Shown piece after piece: positions 34,847-45,643 of a stretch of DNA of 64,000 bases. The notes under the pieces were generated by a model. The model was given only the letters and a program-made list of their open reading frames with translations, was not told the DNA's origin and did not search any database. Origin of the DNA: Chondrus crispus (Eukaryota > Rhodophyta > Florideophyceae > Gigartinales > Gigartinaceae); the NCBI RefSeq assembly GCF_000350225.1, contig NW_005178710.1, positions 73,763 through 137,762 on the forward strand, written 5' to 3'. The translations under genes were made by a program, and so were the position numbers. How positions within the stretch are numbered: position 1 is the first letter of the stretch; every line of letters begins with the position of its first letter.

Positions 34847-34902
34847 GCGGTCGAACTGCGACAGGGAGCTATCTCATTTTCCACCCTTCCGCAAGAGTAC
34901 TA

Positions 34903-35223
34903 TGTTGGTAGTATCTTTGTATGTGGAAAGCGTGCATAGGGGAGGAGTACACTGAAACTGTGCCCTCAATATTTATTTTTTATCCTGTGTCTCGTTAAAG
35001 GTATTGATGGGGTCCCTTCTCCTCTTTATTCATTTTAACGGTCCTCTTATACGCAATGGAAAACATCCTCCACTTAAAGGCACATCTGCCTTCAGCCGGA
35101 GATTTCCCACATGTGACACTTGTCACACATACGGACCAATCGGGTCGATTGTCAAAGGACCACTGTCCGGGGGTTGGTCCCCGGACAGGACCTACAGTAA
35201 ATATACGATACTCGGCTGACACA
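34903..35223 (-). repeat. presumed 5' LTR of Gypsy-2 (about 321 bp)
   Basis: On the minus strand it would start TGTGTCAGCC and end CTACCAACA; just beyond, GTACTCTTGCGGAAGGG resembles the sequence beyond the 5' LTR of Gypsy-3. There is no second copy to confirm the ends. It contains the hairpin ctgtccgggg/ccccggacag (35163-35172, 35179-35188). Directly right of it, at 35224, is TGTAGTATAAC, the start motif of alpha LTRs. Confidence 0.4.
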
Positions 35224-35355
35224 TGTAGTATAACGACCGATGCGCGCGGAGATTATGAACCAGGCGGCCGTCACGGTGTACACGTGGGCGGGCGTGCCCA
35301 CGTGCGGTCGCCTCCGTATACACACTACGGAGCGACTGCGCGTAACTGGCCAATG

Positions 35356-35534
35356 AGGGGCATTCCTAACGAATAGTTCGCGGTGCCCGCACCCGAGCAC
35401 CCGGATATTTGGCACAAATGGATTGGTTCAACCGGAGTAAAAGCATTTCTAACAATTTTTCAACCCATACATTCATGCCAAGTTTCAGGGCGCTCGGGTG
35501 CTGGCACAGCGAACTCTTCGTTAGGAACGGCCCT
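35356..35534. mobile_element. MITE-like palindromic element (about 179 bp)
   Basis: About 58 bp at the left (aggggcattcctaacgaata...) is repeated as complement at the right (...ttcgttaggaacggccct) with roughly 80% identity, around a 62-bp AT-rich centre. No coding capacity. Such foldback units are usually non-autonomous DNA transposons; no clear target duplication is visible, so an RNA hairpin locus is an alternative. Confidence 0.55.
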
Positions 35535-36911
35535 GAGCCACACCCGTTTCGCGAGTTTGTCTGTACCAGTTTAATTAGCGCGCCGCGCGTCCGTGTCGCG
35601 TGATCCCTCGGCGGAGCCTTCGCCTCCCACCCAACCCAGGGACGAGAGGAGTTATCCAATAACACTGACCTCCTGGAAGCATATAGCGATGCTGCATTTC
35701 CAGCAGTCGTTGCAGACCGCAAAATGTATCAGGAATCGTCCACTTTTAGGATGTGACACCTATGTGTTGGGGACCAAGAAAGTAACCAATCATCTCATAG
35801 TGAACATGTGAAGATTAGTATATCACTGCCACATCGGCAATCCAGCGAGCAGCGTGAATAAGAATATGACGACTCAAGGAGGGAGAGGGAAAGAAGGTCT
35901 GGCAAGTAGTTCTGGCGATTTCGCGTGGGCCTCCCCTCTCCCGGGGAGGAGCGCGCTGCCTTTAATAAGGATATTGTAGTTGGATTCTTACGCGCTTTGT
36001 GCGCCCCTTTTTTACATTGCCCAGGATGGCGGGCTATCTTGCCTTACTATTAAATGCAGTGGGCTTCGACTCTATTCCGTTCCAGGTAAGATAAATTTTG
36101 TTAAGTTCACGGGGTCCTCTGGCTGCACTTGTGGAGCGGCTCTTTCACAGTCCTGCCCTTTGAATAAATACAAATGCTCCTTAAAATGCAAGGCTTTCAT
36201 GTATTCCTATTGCATTAGAGCTTGTATTGAAAGCCAATGTCTACAAGAAGAATACTCAAAGGTATCGATAGGCTGTCACACGAAACAACACACTTCCACA
36301 TACTATGTGGAAGTGTGATTATCTAGTAGATAATCAATGAGCAGTCGGAGTTGCAATGAAACGCGAACCAATGGAACGCAGAAACTTCATTGGCCTCTGG
36401 CATCATTATCTTGCACACCAAACCAGGCAAAAGCGATCAACATAACTCACATACAGTACTATCCCATAATATACTAGCCGGCATACTAATAAAGCGGCTA
36501 TCACCAACAATATTAACCCAGTTGACCAAACAACTGAAAGGGTGCAACCCCTACCCCCAGTTGAAAGAAGCATACGACGGATCGCGCCACAGCGACGGGG
36601 GAAATATGATGATGATAACCATGTGATAACCATGACAACGCAGTCGCTGAGGCGCTTACAGTCATTGCCCTCCTGGATAACGGTTGCCATTTGGTGATTT
36701 TCAGAACTTTATCATACCTCAACAGTCACCGCCCAGCAATGTGATGCAACTTCACCCCAGGCCCGACCCGGACCCCCGTTGACCTCGTTTTCGCGAATTG
36801 TACTTCGCATGTCCATCGTCCAAGAAATTACCATCGGCAGTTTCTCCTCTCTCCACTATTTCTCATGCACTTGAGAAATAAATTTCGACGTATGGAAGTC
36901 TCCAGAATGCG
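35535..36911. other. intergenic, no gene recognised
   Basis: Contains two abutting hairpins at 36289-36335. A Cys-rich frame of 112 codons (35980-36318) begins without ATG and looks accidental. Nothing else seen apart from the TATA-like box listed next. Confidence 0.4.
36289..36335. repeat. two back-to-back hairpins
   Basis: cacacttccaca/tgtggaagtgtg (36289-36300, 36306-36317, loop tacta) shares its last base with gattatct/agataatc (36317-36324, 36328-36335, loop agt). Arms are perfect. Confidence 0.85.
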
Positions 36912-36919
36912 TATAAAAA
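36912..36919 (+). promoter_or_regulatory. TATA-like box
   Basis: tataaaaa, 53 bases before the ATG at 36972. The spacing fits a core promoter of that gene; no transcript evidence. Confidence 0.4.
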
Positions 36920-36971
36920 GTCTTAGCTCTTGAAATTATCGTAAGCAACAATCGCAGAGACTATCGCTACC

Positions 36972-39251
36972 ATGGCCAACCCACGCACAGTTACCGCAGA
37001 CCCCTGCCAGCCTACTGAAAACTGTTGTAATTGCAAGGCGGCATTAACAAAAACTTCGCGAACATTGTCAATGCCTAAAATGGAAAATTTAGGATCCATT
37101 GCATTGAATAACAATCCTTTCACAAGTCCATCTGCAACACCTCAGACACTGGCACTTTGCATATCTTGTGACAAAGAACTGGCAAATGTGCTACATACCT
37201 ATCAGCTACACCTCCGTCGAGAAGGCAAAACCGTTGCCGCAGCAGGCATTCAACCTTCCAGAAAAAGGCGGAAGGGTTCTCACCCAAAGTCTATGATTAA
37301 ACTGCAATGGCAAGACCAATTTATCATTAACAAAAGATTTCAAGAGTCAGTTGAGTTGCCGGGCACTTCTCATATCCATTCTAAGAAGAAGACATATGAA
37401 TGTCATCTTTGTGCAAAAGTTGGTACTGGTCCTGCTTGTGAATTAGCTTCTAGTGAATCTGGCTCCGACGGGAATGATTCACGAAATGTATCTAAACCTG
37501 AACGAAAGTTCTATATAGTAGATGGCCTCAGGAAGACTTCCAGTCGTTATGAAAATGAGATACTAAACTATGTCATCGGAGAATACGGCAGGCGACGCGG
37601 TCGTGTCGGGGAACAGGTAGATCTTTGAAAAGTCTCAGACGTTCTGCGGCCTTCATCTCAGTCTTGTACTTCTAATCTGAAATTGTGTCAGGTGCATTAC
37701 ATGCACTTTCGTAGCATCTTCGGGGACACAAACCAACCATACTTTCATGTCTGCCGTCGGAAAACACGGGAGGCCGATCTTCGTCCATTTCTCCGCGACC
37801 AAGTACTGCAGCCGTTTGAAGAGGTGGTAGTACTCGACACAATTTCATTACTTTTTGTCCTGCTCCCTCACATGAAAATGATCAGACTGAGCATTCCCTC
37901 ACAATTTTATCAGAACTCCCGCTATCCTCCGAAGAGAATATACCTATTGCGACACAGATTTTAAAAGAGCACAAACAGACCTGTCGTAGGTGCATTGGCA
38001 TCATTTCACGAAAAGTGCAGTCTAAAATGACTAAGATGAACGACGCATTCCCCGACTCATGCATGGCTAACATTTGTCAGAGGTATGAAGAGGAACTAAA
38101 TTTGCCTGTTAATCATGGGCAGCTTTATGAGGTATCAAACCTTTATGCAGAGTATTGCAGTCTCCATCTCCCACACCTGTCAAAGAAGAAGAGAAAATTT
38201 GTCGGTATGTCAAATTCTTCGAGGACAAAGCCTAAAAGCTATCAGACATTTATTCGTTATTTGACCACCTGCACCAACCTTCACGTCCAAACTGGGTGTT
38301 CTACGAGTAAGGGAAGAGGGGCACTTGTGGCATCAATGGATACAGTTCACCTTTTGGTATCATCAGAGTCAACTAATGATTCTGAAAAGCAATGGGAGTG
38401 CCCCTCTCCATATGAGATTAAAGCAGGGTTCAAATTGTTATCGGAAAGATATGGATCTATGTCTTCTACATATCAGGAAGGAAATATTGAATGGCCTTCT
38501 GAGATCAAGGCTGTTCCTTTAAAGTTGTGGACCCACTTTTTTCTATTGTTGAATCTCGCAGAGAGAGGTTCCGAAAAAGTGCATCTTTAAGCGCGTGCAA
38601 TGGAGACTACACAAAACTACCTCTACCTTCTGGGAATCAGTACGATACCTCCTCTATGACACTGAGCAGCCTCAATCGAGGTTCCTTTCGCAAGGTAATG
38701 CCGACGTTTTCTTCGATTCAATTTCTATGTTTCTCATACAACCCAAATGTATTCGGGCCTTCTGTTTGGGGGATGTCCACCGCTGTGTCTTCAAGCCGCA
38801 GGACGAAGATTTAGACTTACTCTATCGCCGTGCTATATTTTTTAATATATTGAAATACTGGGGAAAAACGCTTACCAATCGGCTCATTGTGGATTGGGAT
38901 GAGACAATAGGATACCTTAGTGATGGCAAAATGTTACTTTTTATGCAAAGAGGTTTCGGGCACGCAAAAAACTTTATCTGAGATCAACAGCACCTGTTCC
39001 TGTGGGAGTGTAAATGCAGTTAAATGTTGTGATACAAGACGATGCTCATGTAAGAGAAGCAAAAAATCCTGTGGCGCTAGATGCAAATGCAGATGAGATA
39101 TCTGTCGAAATGGCCTTCTGCCACGAATGACGGGGACCCCTGAATCCAACCCACAAGACTATAAGAACTCCGTTTGCGAAAGCACGGACGGAGAAGGGAA
39201 AGGGGACGGAGATTGCATAGAAAATGTTGTTCATGAGAGATTATTGCCCGC
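36972..39251 (+). CDS. unrecognised zinc-binding protein gene with introns, 3' end split by Gypsy-3
   Basis: Starts at the ATG 36972 just after a TATA-like box. Exon 1 (36972-37616) has CX2C pairs near residues 18-21 and 63-66 and another CX2C at 131-134 (YECHLCAK), so a zinc-binding N-terminal half with a basic stretch (SRKRRKGSHPK) is likely. Exon 2 is 37692-37823; exon 3 starts at 37886 and stays open to 38590. From 38562 coding continues in another frame to 38981, either after a short third intron (a good pyrimidine tract and cgcag end at 38561, donor unclear) or after a frameshift. A third frame then carries a Cys cluster (CSCGS, RCSC, CKC; about 38980-39093) like CXC-type metal-binding domains. 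That frame has a TGA at 39094-39096 but runs on, acidic, through an ATG at 39127 to the LTR insertion at 39252. I do not recognise the family. It may be a decaying host gene or derived from an old transposon. Confidence 0.5.
37617..37691 (+). other. intron 1 (75 nt), phase 0
   Basis: Donor CAG|GTAGAT, acceptor TTGTGTCAG|GTG. Reading through would stop at once (TGA); removing it keeps one frame. Confidence 0.65.
37824..37885 (+). other. intron 2 (62 nt), phase 0
   Basis: Donor GAG|GTGGTA, acceptor ATGATCAG|ACT. Before 37820 the downstream frame is closed, and splicing joins exon 2 to the long frame of exon 3 in phase 0. Confidence 0.55.
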
Positions 39252-39842
39252 TGCAGTACAATTGCGTACCACGACCACCCCGGGGAGATGTGAACCGGAC
39301 GGAAGAGCGGGTGCTACTGTAGCGACCAGGCTTGCACGCGCCCGTAGCGGAGTACAGTAGTACCCCGCGGGTCACACGTGCTACAACTGCTGGCGTGGCC
39401 ACGGGCACACGTGTGTAATCCGTACGGTTATAAGTAGTAATTAGTAGTTAATGGCACAAATTTATTAATTGTGTACAGTAGCTGGTATACAGTAAGTAAC
39501 AGATACTGTAGCGGGACAGGTGTCCTGGCGTCCCACTTAGGGGTTAAGACCGTGGGCACCTGCCCCGTCCCAGTAAAGAGGAGGCAGACTCGCCTCCCTT
39601 CCCCTTTACGGCTAAGTGCTAACACCGTTCCGGTTTTCCTTTAGCTCGGGCTTCTAACCCGTGACCGGCTGTCCGGGTATAACACCACCGACCGGCTGCG
39701 CGTCACCGGCCACGTGAGCCTTCCCTCTTTTCGAGTCCATCCGTACGGTTTTTATCCGCGCGTGGGTAACCCAGCGTCGCGTGCTCCCTCACCTCTAACC
39801 CCCCTCGTTCCGAGTGGTCGGGACGAAGGTAGTTATACCACA
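39252..39842 (+). repeat. 5' LTR of Gypsy-3 (gamma family, 591 bp)
   Basis: TGCAGTACAATTG...TAGTTATACCACA. Identical by eye to 51582-52172. Just beyond it the sequence ttttggtactcttgtgga (39843-39860) is the presumed primer-site region. Confidence 0.93.
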
Positions 39843-40345
39843 TTTTGGTACTCTTGTGGAGGGTATAACTACAGAGGTTGAGCCCGCACTGGATCGCCAG
39901 CGCGAGCAATTACCGATCGGATTGAAAGAGGTCGAAAATCACCGCGTCGATCGCCAGTGATCATCGACGATGAACCGTGCGGATTCCGCCGGAGAACATA
40001 CCGCCTCCGGGCGAGCAAGTACATGCAGTGGCAGAGGCGCACAGCGCCCCTGGATCAACAATCCGGAAGCCTTGCTACTCCCGCCGTCTACCAGGGGCCA
40101 GAAGACCCCTTCCGTTTCGGACACCACCGCCGGGCTACCGGCTGGTGGGGAAACCGCGTACAAGTACTGTTCGACGCGTTACTCCCGCGATTACAAACCT
40201 GGATGGAGGAATTCCTCGCTGAGTAATTACGCCAGGTCGTTCAGGTTTGCCTCGACCAAACGGTACCCGGGCTGGTGGCGGAGCAAGCGGACGCCGCGCT
40301 CCGCGCCCTGCTTGACGAGAAGATCGCCCCCTCGTACGCGACGAG

Positions 40346-42421
40346 GTGGTGGCTGCGCTCGCCGCGGAGGAGGACGAATCTCCCACCGCATTGGCTCTAA
40401 AGGGAGCTATTAGCTCCGCCGTGGCCATTCGTCTGGCCACGACATTTACAACCGAAACGGGAGGGGCGGCACCGCCGCCGGCGCCGCGCCATAAAACCGT
40501 TCCGGGCTCAAGCAATTATATCGCTGATCCGATGGGCGCCGTACCCGGGATTGATAGGATGGACCCTCACCCGAAGGGTAGAGCCATCTATCTCCCAACC
40601 GTTCATGGTGCTACAGGGAGGACTACAGAAAATGTCCTCCCCATACTCGCCGGTACAGGTGACCCCCGCGGGACAGAAAACCGCCTGGGGCTCCCCGAGA
40701 CAGAAAATCGAGACCCGTACCGGTTGAGCACAAGACGTGCACTCGGCACGCGCAGAACCGAAGCGGAATACACCCGGTATTCCGACGCAGAAGACCCCCG
40801 TCACAGGACGGGTGAAAACCGCGAGGAACGCCGCTGGCGATACCGCGATAACCGAGAGGCACGCCACGGGCGATACCGCGATGCCGGAGGGGGAACATGC
40901 CCCTCCGATGACGACCAATCTGGTTCGGAAGATTCTCGCAGGCGGGGCCACAGGGCACGCCGCGATAGAAGCCGAGACCGTCACCGGCAAGAACCGTCCG
41001 ACTCGGAAGACTACAGTATCGAGTCGGATGAGGAGCGGCGTCGCTCAAGCAGACACCGCCGGGCTGCTCCAAGGGGTGACGAGCGACGGCCTACGGTAAT
41101 CAGGCCGCTCAATGACCTGTTTACCAAGGCCGTCAACTACAACACCTACCGCCTGGAACGGCGTAGCTCGCGCTACGACTCTACAGTAGCGCGGCACATT
41201 AACCGTTACCGGAAGAAACTGGACGTGCAGATGAGGTCCCACACGTTCAGTTTTCAAGATCCGATTGCGGTATTGGGATTCCTCGCACGCCTCAAGATGG
41301 CGTGCGACCACAACGGGATCACCGAGGGAGCCGCCGTGTGGTGCTTCCAATTCTACCTCACCGGTCAGGCTCACGCCCTACTCCAGTCCCGTCTCAATGG
41401 AAATACCATGGCGGTTGACGTAGAGCGGCGCGAACTGCTCAGGACGTACCCGCAGGTCGTCAACTTTTTGTTGCGTACCCATGCGACCGATGAGGTAATT
41501 TCCCAAGCGGTTGGTGACGTGACCTCCTTCCGTCAAAGTTCGAACATGACAGAGGAGGTCTACAGTAACCACCTCTGGGACAAGGCCCTCCGATGCGGTA
41601 CGGTATTCTCCGACCGGCGGTTGAAGTCCCTATTCGTCGAGGGGTTACTTCCCGCCACTTGCGCGCAGGTCCGCAATTACCTCGCTACGCACCTGGATGT
41701 GGATTACCAATCCGTGGCTCGGTACGCGCAAGCGATCGGGGAAACCAATCGGGCTTCCCGCCGGCAGGGGATGTCAGCCATGGCATCCCGGGAGCCGTCC
41801 GGAGCGGCCAGAAGATTCGAACGTACCGCCAGGACACGGCCCGTGCTGTCGGTTGAGTCGGCATCCGACATCCCGACAGCTGGAGGATCCGTGGCAGAAG
41901 AAATCTTGGCCGTGACGGACCACACCGCGACGCTAAGCTCGTTAAGCTCGCTGCCGACGAGTTATTACCCGTCGCCGGCAGCCTCGGCATCAGGCGCCGC
42001 GGGTCCGCTCCCCAACCCGGGCGATGTGCGCGCAGGACCGTACGGGAGGCAGGGGCAGAACCCACGGGTCCGGTTCTCCAGTGGGGGATTCCCCGGACCG
42101 CCGCCGTGTCGGTTCTGCCTTGACAGTACGCACCGACAAGAGGAGTGTCCCGTCGTTGCCGATGTGGGCCTGCGGGCCAAGCTTCTGGAGGCACGAGAGG
42201 CCAACTACCAGAAGCTACGCATCCGGCAGGGCCTCCGTCCGGGATCCCGGTTCAACCGCCAGGGGCCGTCCGCTTGGAGAAACCAGCGTCTGACGGCACC
42301 CGCGGGCGTGAACGTGATAGAAGAGCCGCACCACGGCCCTACTGAAGACCACGTGGTGCAAGCCGCGGAGGAAACCCGCGAAGACCTGCTGCTCACGGGG
42401 GAAGCCAGGGAGGACGCGTAG
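40346..42421 (+). pseudogene. Gypsy-3 gag (long open frame, 691 codons)
   Basis: A long Arg/Asp-rich N-terminal part with RS-like and acidic stretches, then a Ty3-type gag domain (about 41200-41760: FLARLKMACDHNGI, VNFLLRTHATDEV, LFVEGLLPATCAQV) and a CX2CX4HX4C zinc knuckle (CRFCLDSTHRQEEC) near 42110. The frame begins without ATG at its left edge, so the true start is uncertain. Gag packages the element RNA into particles. Confidence 0.85.
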
Positions 42422-42587
42422 AGGCGACGACGTCTCTCCACGTGCCAAGCCTCAGAAGCTCAGGCACCCCCCAGCCGGTTGCGCCAGTGGAATCGCAACC
42501 GGGGAACCGAACGGAAATCCGGCCATCTGCTTCTTCAAGAAGCAGAATTATAAGGTTTCCGCCACGGTTGGCCAAAAGCAGGCGCTG

Positions 42588-44990
42588 ATGGTCGCCATCA
42601 CGCCAGTGCTCGACTCAGGAGCCGGCCCGAACCTCATCCATTTGCAGTATGTCGCCGAGTCATGGCGACCGTGGATAAAACCGGTTCGGAGCCCAGCGCT
42701 CATTGACGCGTCAAACTGCGCAATGAAAGCTCTAGGAGAGATCTCCTTGTTTGTCCGTATCGGTGAATTTATCGCGCGCATCCCGTTCTTGGTGGTGACC
42801 AGCCTCGCCGTGGACTGTATCCTCGGTACGACCTTTCTCGATCGCCACGTCAAGGCGATCCTCCCACCGCAACGGAAGGTCGTGTTCCACGACGCGCCAC
42901 CAGTGGCGTTGGTCGGGACAACCCCCTCGAGGCACGACCGCAAGATGGCCTCGAGGAGTGCGGTGCGACACCTACCGCCGTCGGAAAAACCCGGGCGGAA
43001 GCAGGCGGTATTCCCGACCACGATACCGTCACGGAAAATCCGCCTCGTCAAAGGGGTGACAATCCCTCCGATGACGCTGGCCCTCGTGAGGGCCGCCACG
43101 CCGGTACGGGGTCTATGCTTTTTGCAGAACTCCCCAAAAACCGCGCACAAGAACCTGACACTCATGGCCCAGGGGGTCATGGACGTGGTCCCCGAAAAAC
43201 CGTTCTCGGTAATGCTCAGCAACTTCGGGCACCGCTCGGTGCACATTCCGAAGCATACCGTGATCGGCCTGGCCCTACCGTCGCCCACTCACATCCTGAA
43301 CCTTGGCGAGTCGGCCGCGGAAGCGGCCGAAGCTAAAGAAGGGGGAGGGATATTTAATTCCAACCTCTCAACCGCAGGGAATGGCGCGGGAGAATTCATC
43401 GACAACCGCACGGAAAAGGACGTGGCTGAACAAGCCACGCTGCCAAGGGCGCCACTCGGGGCGGACGGACCGGATAAACCCGAAGGCACCGCCGCCCCTG
43501 AGGAGGACCCCAGTTCCTGGCGGGAGGACGTCCATATCGGTGCCGAGGACGAGGAAGTGCGCTCGGAGGTCCTCGAGGTACTGTCCGAATTCAAGGGGAT
43601 GTGGACCGGCCGGTTGGGAAAAATCGGGGCCACGAAGCACCGGATTGAGCTCAAGCCCGGTGCTCGCCCGATTTACCAGGCGCCTTACCGCGCTGGACCA
43701 ACCGCACGAGAAAAAGAGAAAACGGAGATCGACCGCATGCTCCGGGCAGGGGTAATCGAACCCGCCACGGCTGAATGGGCAAGCCCCGTGGTATTCGTCC
43801 CTAAAAAGGATGGTACCATGCAGTTCTGTGCCGACTACAGAAAGCTCAACGCAGTCACCGTTCGGGACTCCTATCCGTTGCCGAGGATGGACGAGTGCAT
43901 CGATTCCCTCGGCGACGCTACTGTCTTTACCACGCTGGATTGCAACAGCGGGTATTGGAAAGTAGAAATCGCCGAGGAGGACCGCGACAAGACGACGTTC
44001 GCGTCACACTGCTGGTTGTATCGTTTCCTCCGCATGCCGTTCGGTTTGAAGAATGCCCCCGCGACATTCTAGCGGGCCGTCGACATTATACTGTCGCGGG
44101 TAAAATGGGAAACCGCACTGGTGTACCTGGATGATGTTATCATCTACTCCAAGACCGTAACGGAACACTTCGCACACGTCCGCGAGGTTCTACGCCTGCT
44201 GCGGGATGCGGGTGTGTCGCTGAAGTTGTCAAAGTGCGCTTTCTTTGACACTTCAGTCATCTACCTGGGACACGTGATTCGACCAGGTAGGCTGGAGGTC
44301 GAGCGCTGCAACGTGGTCGCCATCGAGCGCGCTCGACCACCCCAGAACCAGACGGAATTGCGGTCCTTTTTAGGGATGTGCAATGTCTACCGTCGGTTCG
44401 TGAAGGGCTTCGCAAAAATAGCCGCACCGTTAAATCGAAAGACGGAGAAAAATCAACTGTTCGAGTTCGAGGTACTCACCGATGAGGAATACGAGGCGTT
44501 CGTAGAGCTCAAGAAACGCCTCGTGTCACCACCGATTCTCGCGTTACCCCGTCACGGAAAGAAGTATACCCTGGATACGGACGCTTGCGCGTACCAGGTC
44601 GGCTGCGCCCTGCTACAGGAGCAGCCGAACGGAGACAGCCTACCGATCGGGTATTGGAGCCGCGCCCTCACGGACGCGGAGAAGAACTATACAACTACCG
44701 AGAAGGAATGCCTCGCTGTCGTCTGGAGTATACTCACGCTTCGACTATATTTGTATGGGAACACGTTCGACCTCCGTACGGATCATGAGGCCCTCCGGTG
44801 GGTCCTCAACCTGGCGGATAGCTCCGGCCGGCTAGCGCGCTGGCTTCTCCGCCTAGCCGAGTACGACTACGACGTACAGTACCGGCCGGGTATCAAGCAT
44901 CAACCCGCAGATGGCGTATCACGCCTCCGAGTTGAGGGCGCAAATTCCAAACCGGTCGACGACGAGGTCCCGTGTTTCGCGGTACAATGA
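42588..44990 (+). pseudogene. Gypsy-3 protease, reverse transcriptase and RNase H
   Basis: Protease with VLDSGAGPNLIH near 42610 and ILGTTFLDRH near 42820; RT with FCADYRKLNAVTV, MPFGLKNAPATF and YLDDVIIYS near 44125; RNase H with DTDACAYQVG, YTTTEKECLAVVW, RTDHEALRW and YRPGIKHQPADGVSR. Order is that of Ty3/gypsy. Part of a broken element. Confidence 0.88.
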
Positions 44991-44999
44991 CGAGAGGAG

Positions 45000-45638
45000 A
45001 GTAGCATAACCGCCGACTACTGTACTATATATTAGATTTAGAATTAGATCTAACGCTGTAAGGTACGGACCTTACAGCGTGCGCGCGCGCATACCTTACA
45101 GCGCGCGCGCACTAACACGTGTACCCCACATGTAGCACACGTGTGCTGTCAGCCCCGACGGCTGACAGCGTTACAGTGCGGGCCGGCCCGCACTGTCTAC
45201 AGTAAGCCGACTACAGTACAGTCCATACTGTACTGTAGACAGTTAATTAACTTGTACAATAAATATAGGGAGCGACCGCCGGCGGAGGGGACCAGGACAG
45301 GCAACCCTCCACCGACGGTCGACCACCCAGCTTACTCTACTCACACCGCCGTTCCGCGAGTAGTTACCACCGAGCGGGTAGTGGACGCGCGCGACACCGC
45401 GGCGAGCTGTGATCCGCCTCCGCCCGTCAGTACCGGATCGTCAACCGGTACAACTCGGGGGCGTCGAGGCGTCGATCAGCTTGCCTACGCGCGCGTCCCC
45501 GCCGACCACGCTCTACCACCCGCTACTGGCCCGCTTCCGGTGGCGTTGGTTGGTTCAAGACCCTCGGTACGCCGATCCGGGGTCTTCCGCCGAACATCGC
45601 GAACACCCCTCCGCCGTGTGTGGGGTGTTTATGCCACA
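45000..45638 (+). mobile_element. solo LTR, alpha family copy E (639 bp), inside Gypsy-3 pol
   Basis: Runs from AGTAGCATAAC to TTTATGCCACA and is flanked by the direct repeat aggag (44995-44999, 45639-45643). It has the same hairpin series as the alpha LTRs at 13778 and 22084: 45055-45078, 45146-45168, 45211-45238. It separates RNase H from integrase of Gypsy-3. Confidence 0.88.
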
Positions 45639-45643
45639 AGGAG

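Larger units (their letters stand above)
30996..35223 (-). mobile_element. Gypsy-2: older Ty3/gypsy element, truncated
   Basis: Minus strand, order from right: presumed 5' LTR, gag, zinc knuckle, protease, RT, RNase H and the linker before integrase. Integrase and 3' LTR are missing; at 30995/30996 the element stops against the beta LTR of Gypsy-1. Coding parts lie in short frames; it is heavily broken (about eight or more breaks) and is the oldest LTR element of the window by appearance. Confidence 0.75.

Noticed and set aside
35980-36318. Cys-rich 112-codon frame
   Set aside because: Starts without ATG, no promoter or known spacing of cysteines, composition of flanking DNA is the same.
39428-39625. 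65-codon minus-strand frame repeated exactly at 51758-51955
   Set aside because: The repeat is only because both lie in the two identical LTRs of Gypsy-3.
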